This document shows, piece after piece, positions 10,548-20,774 of a stretch of 64,000 bases of DNA. The stretch lies in contig JAGQDJ010000202.1 in the NCBI GenBank assembly GCA_022885665.1, positions 558,001 through 622,000 on the forward strand, given 5' to 3'. Made by a program: the position numbers and the translations under genes. The stretch's first letter is position 1. Each line of letters begins with the position of its first letter. Source of the DNA: Triops longicaudatus. Taxonomy: Eukaryota; Arthropoda; Branchiopoda; Notostraca; Triopsidae. The notes below the pieces were generated by a model. That model ran no database searches. It was not told the DNA's origin and worked only from the letters and a program-made list of their open reading frames with translations.

Positions 10548-13280
10548 ATGTACTTCATAAACCAAACGGAAGTTAAAGAATTTTTGAAAGAAGATGCTAG
10601 TACTTCTGGGCTAGAAACGAGCACAGAAGACTCAAATGCAACTTTTTGGGGACAGTTCACCTATTTCTGCCGAACAACTGCCAATCACGGCTTTGGTCAC
10701 CTGATTGATAGCAAAGAAAACTTGCCGTTTAGGATCATCTGGGCTGCAGTGATTGCCTTCTTCGGAGCTTTGGTTGTAGCGCTTGTTTGTTCCAGCGTGA
10801 GCAATTTGTTAAATCCCACACTTACAAGCGAAATTCTGGTAAACGACCGCCCCACGGTAGATAAAGGTCTAACCCTACCTGACATTCACATTTGCGACAC
10901 TTCCATTTTCAACGCTACGCGACTTCGAAGTAACTTTCAGAGTTTTTGTCAGACAGCACTTGCCTTCATTAACTCCATCAACTTACATAAACGCTTTCCT
11001 TTTACTGAAACACAGACTTAGGCTTTGATGATCACATGTCTACTTACCTAACCCTAGCCACTTCCGATACTTCGTTCCAAATCGATTTCTTCAAAAACCC
11101 AGCAAATGCGGAGACCCAGAATTCCCTGAAACAGAAATTCGATACAATTTTAAGTACAACTAATTTGACAGTCGCTGAAATAATGAAGACTGCAGCAATC
11201 AAGTAAACCCTTTAATATCGCTAAAATGCAATCGGAATTATCGTTCTTCTGCTGCGAACAGGTGCGAAGATATAGTTCCGTGTTGCGCCCAACTAGGTCG
11301 CTGGTACAACACTACAGAATGCTGCAATACCTTTTTCACTTCGGAGCCTCACGTAGGCATTTACGGCAGTTGCATCAGCACTCGAACAAAGAACATAACG
11401 CAAAGACACGAGACCAGAGACGCTGGATTTTTGGTCTTTCTTCATCCAAATAAAAACGTCATAAGTACAAATTACTTTTTGCCAGACGTAATTTTTTAAC
11501 AAATTAATATCAGTTAAAATAAATGATTTTATAACCGAACATGGTAATCCCAAATGCCGGTGGTTTTCACCTACACAATTTGATGTAGTAGCAGGTGATT
11601 TGACTATGGAGGTGGCAGAGATCAGCATTGGTACAGTAAAACTCCGATTTTATCAATCGCTTGGGACGAAAGGGTAGTTGATAAAAATAGATTCACGTGT
11701 TAAATGCATTGGGAAAATTAATAAATTTTCGGAGCCAAATAATAATCAATATCAAATTTATTTTACACCGTAGTTATTTCTTAAAACTCGTATAACCGAC
11801 GATTAAATTGTTAAGAAAAACATCCTATTATACGTCACACTCCCTTTGAACGATACGCCTATATAATGCTTACTAATTTTTAGAATTCGACGTAACGCTC
11901 ATCAAACAGGAGCACATTTTCCGTAAAGGGCTGTTTTATGCGGTTTCAAGCCCGGCCATCTTTATGCACGCTAGCTTGAACGCGGCTGGACATTTTGCAG
12001 CGCCAAATACTTCGGTCTCGGTACCTATTACTGTGACAAAGGTAACACACAATAAGAAATAAACTACAAAGTACAATACAGTAAACATGAAAGACATCTT
12101 TTAAGATACAGCAGAATTAACTTATGATTATATTTCCAATGCAAAATATAAAGCTGGACAACAGTGAACTAAAAAGCAGCCTTATGGCTCCACATACGTG
12201 TGTTGATGTTGGAGACGTGGCATACATGAACGACAAAAGCTATGTATATGATTACTACAGCAGAGACAACTGCCAGTTATTGGAAACACACAGAATTTTT
12301 AAAGAAGTCTACAACTGTTCTGTGGTCTATCTGAAACACAATAGTAAGCTGATTTACGTATTTTCCCACAGTACAAAGGTTACAGTATAAAGGTAACATT
12401 TATACTGTATGCTTCCTTTCTGTGGTCGAAGAACACCAATAAAGAAATTCTATTGAGACCTCAATGATACAATGCTACGAGAAAATATTTTTTAAAAAAG
12501 GTTGTAACTTTTTCTAGGTTCTGATACAATATGTGATCCTGCGAGTATCGTTAATTACAGCATGAAGCCCTCGAACTCAAGTAAATAATTATGTTACAAA
12601 TGGCAATCTTTTAAGACGTACGAATCAGTTATTTAATTTAAATAAGGCAATAAAGGGCCTAGTTGTTCTAAAATACCTTATAAAGTCTAACAAATAAAGT
12701 TTACAGTACATAGTGTTAACATAGCTTTCATTAAGAAGTTTGGTATTGGCCATTTAAATTGCATTCAAAAGCTTTGCTTCAAGGTATTGTACATTTGAAG
12801 CAATTATGTCCGTATAATGAATAGGAAAATAACACACAATGTACCTAGGTCGCCGTATGCCTCAGCTGTGCCCAGTTGAGTGTTCATCAGAATCTTACGA
12901 CATATCTCCTAGTTACGCTGCTTTCAACTCCGAATTATTAAATGCAAATGATTATACTTTGTCAGGGTACGCCAGTTATTAATTTTTCTAAGCGAATAAA
13001 CTAATTAATTTATGGTTAGATCGGAACCAATTGCTCTGCATTTCTTTTACCCGACATTTAGGTACCAAGTGCGGAAAAACTATCCCATGACTTTCTTGAA
13101 GTGGTTAGGTAACTCATTTCAGCTTACTTAAGATCGGATGTTAAATATGTGTTAAACATGTGTTAAATAACAGGAGAAGTTGGAGGAAACTTGGGACTTT
13201 TTCTTGGCGCCAGCCTTATATCACTCTTAGAAATTTTAGTTTTCTTCGTCCGCTTCTGCATAAAATCGCTAATGAATTAG
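10548..13280 (+). CDS. DEG/ENaC sodium-channel subunit 1 (pickpocket/ASIC-like)
   Basis: Nine coding exons: 10548-10929, 11016-11202, 11262-11464, 11884-12041, 12154-12343, 12518-12580, 12849-12966, 13020-13108 and 13174-13280. They total 1497 nt (498 aa) with all frames joined. The protein is an amiloride-sensitive-type cation channel subunit of the plasma membrane, expected to form trimers. The N-terminal gating motif is ...TANHGFGHLID (His-Gly). TM1 is around residues 62-84. It is followed by PDIHICDTSIFNATR, the family's post-TM1 block, then a Cys-rich extracellular domain. The pre-TM2/TM2 segment is WLGEVGGNLGLFLGASLISLLE split as WLGEVGG and NLGLFLGASLISLLE, with the canonical Gly-Ala-Ser selectivity filter. 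No frameshift or stop was found. The ligand and ion preference cannot be read from the sequence. Confidence 0.9.
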
Positions 13281-14087
13281 AATTTTCCACAATTCACTAT
13301 TATATGGGATTTTTATTCTCACACCGACAACATAATTTTCAGCATAATATATTATTACTCCACAAGCTTATCTAAGACCCAATTATGTAAGACCGTAGCA
13401 AATACACGAATATACAAACAAAAATACAACAAAATAGAAACGCCCTAATTTAAATTGCATGTATAAATCATGTATAAATCAATGCATGTATCAATCCATA
13501 AATCTACGGACAAGAATAAAATAACAAATGGAAAAGACGAACCACGGACGATAAAGGAAGCCGTCAACTTCAACAAAAGAACTTAAAGTGAAATTTGACA
13601 AAGTTGGATTCAATTTGTCGACATTGGCCAATTGGCGATTACGAGGTAGAAAATACAAGTACAACCAACCAAAAAGTTTACTGAAACACATTTGGTGCAG
13701 ATGTATAGTTAATTAATTAATTAAATAAATAAAAGATAATACAACTTATTAAATTAATTATTAATCAAATAAATAAAAATTAATCAATTAATGAAGTAGC
13801 AGGTTATTGTGTCCACAAGTAATTGGTAAGCAATTAAGCTTTCACACTAAGAAATAGTTTTCTTGGTTACTTGTTTTCTACAATACGACAAAACAACAAT
13901 AAACAAGCGTGAACATGCATAACTCATTATGTTATAGGGGTGGTCATATTTGCTCAAACGGGAAAAAAAATACTTGACATAATTGGTTCTTATACTTCGT
14001 AAGTAAATTACTACAGGGATAGTTACACTAAGTGATTTCAATACAAAGGTAAAGGGCCTTACAGTTAGTCGTATTTCTGCAGCCGAG
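13281..14087. other. Intergenic between channel genes 1 and 2
   Basis: AT-rich, with no gene. 13700-13800 is low-complexity TTAAT/AAATAAAT repeats that include AATAAA near 13724, a possible polyadenylation signal for gene 1. A short repeat based on CATGTATAAATCA lies near 13458-13485. An acceptor-like TTTCTGCAG ends at 14082, five bases before the next ATG, suggesting an upstream non-coding exon. Confidence 0.5.
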
Positions 14088-16886
14088 ATGTACCGACCAA
14101 GGGAATTCAGCAAAGTTAAAATATTTTTGTCAGAAAAATCTGGTGTATGCTATAAAGAAGCACAGGAGAAACCGAAGCATTGTTCGTGTGACTATACGAC
14201 CCATTTCTGTCGTACAACGTCTAATCACGGTTTTGCCCACTTGGTGGATCCCAACGAATGTGTTTGCGTTAAGCTCGTATGGGCCTTAGTGATATTTATT
14301 TTTGCGTGCATTGTCACTGCCATGATTTACTTTAGTGTACTAAGCCTGGTCAATCCGAGTCTTACGACAGAGTTTGTCGAAGAAATGGACTACAATGGAA
14401 ACCATTCATTTTTGCCCGATATTCATATATGCGATACGTCGGTTTTTAATGCAACGCGGCTTAAAAGTTAGTCTGCTTATCAAGTTTTGTACATTGCTAT
14501 AATCCTTGCTTAGCTTAGCTACCTAAGAAATTACTTCAACTGTCTAAGTTTTACTTTCCTTGCACCACATACAGGAATCTAATCAAGAAAGCTTTCACTA
14601 AGTACTTCGCCTTACATTTTCCTAAATTGAGAAAATTACTTCACTGTTTCAGTGTGTATGACTTTGTGAATATTTATTTCCCAGAAATGGGTTTCAACGA
14701 TACTATGGCTACGTATTTGACACTGGCAACTTCGGATAACGCAGCAAGACACCTCACGAACGACGAAAGTAAAGCACTAAAGGAAGAATTAGGACTTAAC
14801 CTTAAGGAAGAATTAGAATCCATTTTGACTGCAACTTCTCGTACAATGGAAGTCGTGATTAGAAATGCAGCTATCAGGTTACAGCTTTTACCGAAACTAT
14901 TTTTCAAAAAGCTCATACAGATATTGCTCGCTTTTAAATTAACACAGGTGTGAAGAAATAGTTTATGGCTGTAGCCACGCAGGAGAATTTTTCCACAAGC
15001 GGGAATGCTGTCGAACCTATTTCCCTTCCCCACCATTTGTCTCGATATTTGGGAGCTGTATTAGCACAAAAGGAGAAACCGTTCGTCAATCCTACGAATC
15101 CCGCGATGCTGGGTTCATCGTCTATGTCACACCCAATGTGCTTGATATAATCAGTAGCCCATATTTCATACTACTACATCATCAAGATTTAAACTCATAT
15201 ACTAAATATAATTATTTTCTTTTTAGAATTCGACAGTAGCATAATTAAAATGGAATATATACTGCCAAAAGGACTCTATTATGCAGTCTCCAGTTCCGCT
15301 GTACATTTGCAATCTGTCTTACAGAAAAACGGGCGCTTCGCAGCTCTTAATTCTTGGAATTCGATACCGATTACTAAAACAAAGGTAAAGTACTCAGTAA
15401 CGCTAAAAACGCATTTTTGAACGTAAATAACAGTTAGAAGACATGGTAGCGGAATATTAGCTTTCCGTATTTCTCGGACACTTTCGTGTCAAATATGTGA
15501 TTTAAATACATTCAACCAATCGGTTTTCTTCCTTTGAAGTCTTTATGTAGTGTGTAGCCTAATTGCGATATTCAGATAGGCAACGCTAATGCTCTGAAAC
15601 TTTGACAAATAGTCATAAAACGATTTACAAGCATTCGATAATTGCTTCTCTTCTTTCGAAGTTCTTTATATAATGTATGTTTTCCATTAAGATCGACAAT
15701 GCTGAACTAAAGGACAATCCTTTCGCTCCCTATACGTGCATCGACGAAACGGACTCAACTTCGATCAAGAAAATTATTCCGGGTTACAAACATTACAGTC
15801 AGCAAAATTGTTACTTAGAGTTTTGGCAAAATATATACCGCAAATATAGCAACTGCTTGGCGGTCTTCTACAGACATGACAGTAAGTAATCTTCTAAAGT
15901 AAAGTGTCTTTGCATTATTATTACTTCGGACTGATTTTAGACAATTCACAGCTCTGCAAGCCGCATGACATTATAACTGCCAATTATTCGCTTCAAGTAC
16001 CACGTAAGCTACTTACACTGAAAAATTGCGTTAAATATTTAGGGGCAGTTAGAAGTTGACTATACTGGTGTATTACATTGTAGGGCTGAAAACGGTTCGA
16101 GTTGACTAGAGCCGATTAAATTAATTCCATAGAGAAATATAGATTATATAGAGAAAGGTTAATGTGTAAAGGGCCGTTATAATAAAAAAAAAGCTGAAAG
16201 AAAGTAGCTAAACCTGTTGTTGATTGGCCACAAGATCACGTGCATCTGTACCACTCGATGTTTGGCTGTAAGATAAGCACTTGGAGCCGTACTGTTTATC
16301 TATTTTGGTACAGCTCCTTTTTCCTTCAAATTTTCTTGTAACAACCTTTTACACAAGAACCTTTCTCTCTATATTACTCTATGAAATTAATCCAATCGGC
16401 TCAAATCGACTCGAACCGTTATGAGCCGTACTTTATTGATGTTTAGATCCCGAAGGTTGTCCAGTAGCCTGCATTGAAGAGTTCTTTGAAGTTTCTCCGA
16501 GCTCAGCTTACTTTAACAATGACTCTTTCATGAAGTCATTCCCAGGAGTGAACCCGAACAAGTATGATGCATCGGTTTAGAAACAGAAAACACCCTAAGC
16601 TGAGACTATAATCTTAGGCATGAATTGGTTAGTCTGCATTTCTTCTACAATACCTTCCGGTATCAAGTGCGCAAAATTCACACCAACACATTCCTGCAAT
16701 GGTTAGGTAAGCCATAATAATGGACTAAACTTTTTAATAAGTTTTACCATCATGGATACGACGTGTTATTTGCACCAAATAGGTGAAATAGGCGGCAATT
16801 TGGGGCTTTTTCTTGGCGCCAGCTTAATTTCCCTGCTAGAAATCGTGCTTGTCTTCATTCGTTGCTGTGTGAAACGCTCCCTATAA
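14088..16886 (+). CDS. DEG/ENaC sodium-channel subunit 2 (pickpocket/ASIC-like)
   Basis: Nine coding exons: 14088-14466, 14685-14877, 14948-15153, 15227-15384, 15692-15881, 15941-16003, 16447-16561, 16618-16706 and 16783-16886. They total 1497 nt (498 aa). It is a tandem paralogue of gene 1: intron phases are the same and exons 4, 5, 6 and 8 have identical lengths (158, 190, 63, 89 nt). It keeps FCRTTSNHGFAHLVD, TM1, PDIHICDTSVFNATR, a Cys-rich ectodomain and GGNLGLFLGASLISLLE with filter Gly-Ala-Ser. The cytosolic N-terminus is distinctly Cys-rich (CYKEA...HCSCDY). The 443-nt intron 6 hosts a hAT-like MITE. An AATAAA lies 50 bp after the stop (16936-16941). It should be a membrane cation channel subunit, possibly co-assembling with its neighbours (inference). 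Confidence 0.9.
16081..16430. mobile_element. hAT-like MITE in an intron of channel gene 2
   Basis: The left terminal inverted repeat (16081 to about 16165) begins TAGGGCTGAAAACGGTTCGA. The reverse complement of the right end (16430 back to about 16350) begins TACGGCTCATAACGGTTCGA. The arms stay alignable for about 80 bp apart from one short indel. TAGGGNTGAAAACGG closely resembles Ac/hAT termini. The flanking 8-mers TTACATTG (16073-16080) and CTTTATTG (16431-16438) match at five positions, consistent with an old 8-bp hAT target duplication. The 350-bp element has no coding capacity, so it is non-autonomous. Confidence 0.75.
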
Positions 16887-16935
16887 AACAACTTGTACTA
16901 AAATTTAGATTGATAAATTGCAAACTTAACAATTA

Positions 16936-16941
16936 AATAAA
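16936..16941 (+). terminator. Polyadenylation signal of channel gene 2
   Basis: AATAAA 50 bp downstream of the stop codon at 16884-16886. Confidence 0.5.
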
Positions 16942-17140
16942 AGTCTGTTACACTTGTACCCGGGCAGAAACGTTAGCTTAGTTGCTCACCATCAATGGCT
17001 CTGTTATTTAAAACCCCGGTCTATCATAATTGACTTAAGCGTCCCAATACATGTAGTACTGAAAAAAAAAAGTTTTAACACAAATTCAACCTACGCCACA
17101 CACTGGAGGACATTCGGTAAACGGGTACCTGTAAATGAAA

Positions 17141-17202
17141 GTCAACAGAGAAACAGATTTACTCCTGATGTGTCAACAGAGAAACAGATTTACTCCCGAT
17201 GT
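17141..17202. repeat. Two-copy 31-bp tandem repeat
   Basis: Unit GTCAACAGAGAAACAGATTT plus ACTCCTGATGT, present at 17141-17171 and 17172-17202 with one substitution (T to C). The near-identity indicates a recent duplication. Confidence 0.85.
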
Positions 17203-18220
17203 GTGAAAAGGAACCTGGCACCAGTAAACACTTCGATTTTTGCCGTTAGCACTGCAGAAGATGTGAGGGATTCTGTCCTTTACGAACCTTTTTCACAATA
17301 CAAAGAGTAATCGCAGGTTTCTTCGATGCTATGGATTACCGTGAGATTCCACACCCCTATTATCTGGGAAAGAACTAAGCTAAGTCGCGCTCAAATACAC
17401 AAGCAACTGTAAAATGGCCGCATGTGCGTGGTAGCAGGCGCTAGTGGCGCTCCAAATAGTGTTATTCTGTTTTCAAAAAATATTCCGTCATGACTTTTGA
17501 TGCCGTTACATTTCGGAAGCATTACATTAAATTGTATTCATCAGCTCTTAGTTTTGAGTCATTTTAGGGGTTAACGTGTGACAAAAATAATAAGGGTACA
17601 AATATATTTCGCTCCAGCTTTGATTTTCTAATGTAGTTTGTGCACTGCATTCACTAACTTACTTGAAGAAATACGTGCAATTTTGGAGTGGAGTTAAAAC
17701 ACGTTAGAAAGAAAAGAATACTTTTGTTTTTAAACTCTTATTTCTTATCTTTGGGAAATAGCACAAAAAAAACTTTTCAACTACCTATAACCGTTTTCGC
17801 CGAAAATTTGCAAGAATTCAAGGAAGTCTGTACACTTATATTAATGAAAGAAAGTATATTAAACTGTATTTTACACTTATTACATAAGTAATATTATAAA
17901 TAAATTTTTAAAAACCTTGATGGGCGTTGTCTTTTCCCCACGTTGCACAACACGTTTTCCAATTGTTCATTCTATGTATGATTGGAGTCAAGGTTGCAAC
18001 GTAGAACATGACGTTATATAACTTCTAACTTCTTTTACAAAAGACAAATAAAGTTCTGTGGCGTCATCAAAGACAAAGTATATGCCGTCCCAATTACCCA
18101 CCCAAACAGGATAGTGATCAGTTTATTCAATGAAGGGGAAACACCTATTTCTCCTTTCTTCGAAAGGTCAAAAAGGGAAGAACAATACTTTCTTCAATCA
18201 TTCTGCTTCTTGCAGGAAAC

Positions 18221-20546
18221 ATGTATCGTTCACGCAACTTCCCTGTAAAACAATTTCTTTCCGAGTGCAGCAATGTTCCTGTGTACCAGAAACCGAAAGC
18301 CAAATCAGTCCAACTCGGCGAAATTCATTATTTCTGCCGAACGACGGCTACTCACGGATTGGCACATGTTGTAGATAAGGAAGAGTTTTGTTGTCTACGA
18401 GTGCTCTGGATCTTTGTTGTTTTTCTGTTTGCTGCTGCTGCTTGTCGAATGATTGTTATGAGCACAAAAGAGTTGTTAAGCGGAACACTGACTAGAGAAA
18501 TTCTAGAAAGCAGTCCACTCCTCGACAGCTACCCATTTTTGCCTGACATTCACATCTGCGATACTTCGATTTTTAATAGCAGTCGAATGAAAGGTAAGTG
18601 ATTAATTACTGTGATCGAAATTAAATTAACGCTATGATTAATAAAATGCAATACTAATGGCAAAAATGTTAAACTTATTATGATGCCATAAACTCCTAAG
18701 CATTAATTGTGATAAATACACAATATTCGTGGAGTAATTTTATATAGTCAACTAGTTTTCTGCAATGTGTTGCGAGCTAAGAAATTTATTTTTAGTTTAC
18801 TGGTAATTGACATTTTTGCAATAAATAAATTCCGCTATAGTTCTATTATTTCTCGATAAATAAATTAGTAAAGGAATCTCACATAAGTCACTTTGGGAAA
18901 ATAACCATGCGTTTCGCAGAAATGGGCTTCGATCGGACTATGGCTACATATTTGGTCCTAGCAACTTCTACAAATGCAGCTAACCCAGATTTTATAGACA
19001 ACACTACATACCGAGCAAACTTGACATCAGAGTTGGAACGAATTTTGAACAGAAGTTCTACAACGCTGAAAAGCGCTATTGAAAATGCTGCTATCAGGTG
19101 AGCTACATCTCTTAAAAATATTGATGATTAATCTCCTCTTTTTCATTCCGGCTGTAAAAGGTGTGAAGATTTTATTCGCGGCTGTAGTAAAGCAGGGCGA
19201 TTTTATTTAAAAGGAGAGTGCTGCAAAGAATTCTTCCGTATAAAACCTTATGTCTCTATTTACGGCAGTTGTTTTAGCACCACTGAACAACTAATTGAAC
19301 AGAAGTTCGAATCACGAGACGCTGGATTTACCGTCTATGTAATTCCCAACACGGACAATATCATACGTAATATTAGTTATGAACGAGGGCTGTACATAAA
19401 ATACTACTATACTTTACCCCCTTCTTGTTAAACTAGAATACGATTCCAAGCTTATTAAAGGAGAATACATTCTGCAAAAAGGAGTGTATTTTGCTGTTTC
19501 CGGTGCAACCCAACATTTGGCCCTGGTATTACCCGCAAACGGTCGTTTCGCAGCGTTGGGGTCTTGGGTTTCTGTACCGATCACGAAATCCACGGTAAAA
19601 TGTATACCAAAAATATACTATTATTTTTTTTTTTAAAAAAAGGCTGCATTAAAAAGTAAAACAATTTTCAGATTGACAACACTGAGCTACAAGGTAATAT
19701 GCTTGCTCCGTATAGTTGTGTTCAACAAACGGACATAAATTACCGCGAAAAGCTGACTGGTGGCTACCCTTTTTATAGTCAAACAAATTGCTATTTATCC
19801 AATTGGCAAGAGCTTTACCAGAAAGCGAAGAACTGCACGGCGATTTTCTACGAATATGGAAGTATGGCTTTCCTTTCACGAAAAATAGAGAAAATGTGTG
19901 CTTCACTTTTAATAAGCTTATATCTCACTAAAAAAAACTCTGTACGCTAATGGATCTTTTAACACAGATTCGAACAAATGTTGCACTCCTGAGGATATAA
20001 TGTCTTTCGATACCAGCAACATAATAAAAAGTAAATTGTCCCAAAAGTGAAATGTAAAGAGATTCTTCACTGGAATACATTTCTTTAGATTCTACACGCT
20101 GTCCAATAGATTGCTTGACAGAGCAATATGAAACAGCTCCTAGTTACGCAACTTATAATTACGATATTGCCAGAGACGAATACAATATAAATACTTCGAG
20201 GTATGCATTAAAAATTATAATTAAATTCGATTTTCTGAATTTGATTATTCTGTCCTACTTTTAGCGAAAATGTAATTGCGTTAAACTTCTTCTACCCTAC
20301 ATTTAAGTACACCATCACCAAAAATCGCCCCGCTACGTACTTGAATTGGCTGGGTAAGCTTCCTTCAATAGAAATTTCCAAACGAAATCTAATCCAACGA
20401 ACAATACAGGTGAAGTTGGAGGTAACTTGGGCTTATTCCTAGGAGGAAGTTTGATTTCAATTCTCGAGGTCGCAGCTATGTTTGTCCGTTGCTGTCTCAA
20501 ATGTCGTCTCAAATGTCGTCGTCGAACTCAACTTCCCGTAATTTAA
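18221..20546 (+). CDS. DEG/ENaC sodium-channel subunit 3, variant filter
   Basis: Nine coding exons: 18221-18593, 18920-19097, 19161-19366, 19437-19594, 19672-19861, 19968-20030, 20089-20200, 20265-20353 and 20410-20546. They total 1506 nt (501 aa). Same architecture and intron phases as genes 1 and 2. The gating motif is TATHGLAHVVD, followed by TM1, PDIHICDTSIFNSSR, a Cys-rich ectodomain and TM2 with GGNLGLFLGGSLISILE. The selectivity filter therefore reads Gly-Gly-Ser instead of Gly-Ala-Ser. The cytosolic tail is longer and basic, containing the repeated LKCRLKCR created by a 12-bp tandem duplication (about 20503-20526). The stop is 228 bp from the convergent coilin gene and no clear AATAAA was seen. 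Intact by sequence; altered permeation is inference. Confidence 0.88.
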
Positions 20547-20774
20547 ATTAGCTATCACACTGAAAAATTTGTACACATTTCTAACTTGCTAGCACTTCAC
20601 TACCAATTTTGACTTTCAACGCGTGCAAATTGCAAAATTAGATACACGAAACAACAACAAAAAAAAAACGGATACATGTTTCGCTAGTTTTGAATATTGT
20701 ATAAGTCAAAAGTATCACTCTAATGGATTCAGTTATTAGCTCTTTACAAGTGCGAGTTAAATCCACGAAGTAAA

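Larger units (their letters stand above)
16887..18220. other. Intergenic between channel genes 2 and 3
   Basis: No gene and no degenerate channel exon was recognised. It contains the gene 2 polyadenylation signal, a 31-bp tandem duplication (listed separately) and AT-rich filler. CTTCTTGCAG ending at 18215 looks like a splice acceptor five bases before the gene 3 ATG. Confidence 0.5.

Noticed and set aside
10930..11021. Continuation of channel gene 1 exon 1 to the stop near 11021, i.e. a truncated channel
   Set aside because: A donor at 10930 and an acceptor at 11015 restore the family sequence with the same phase as in genes 2 and 3, so the gene is spliced rather than truncated.
13700..13800. 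Possible origin-like or satellite array
   Set aside because: It is only low-complexity TTAAT/AAATAAAT sequence without a regular unit.
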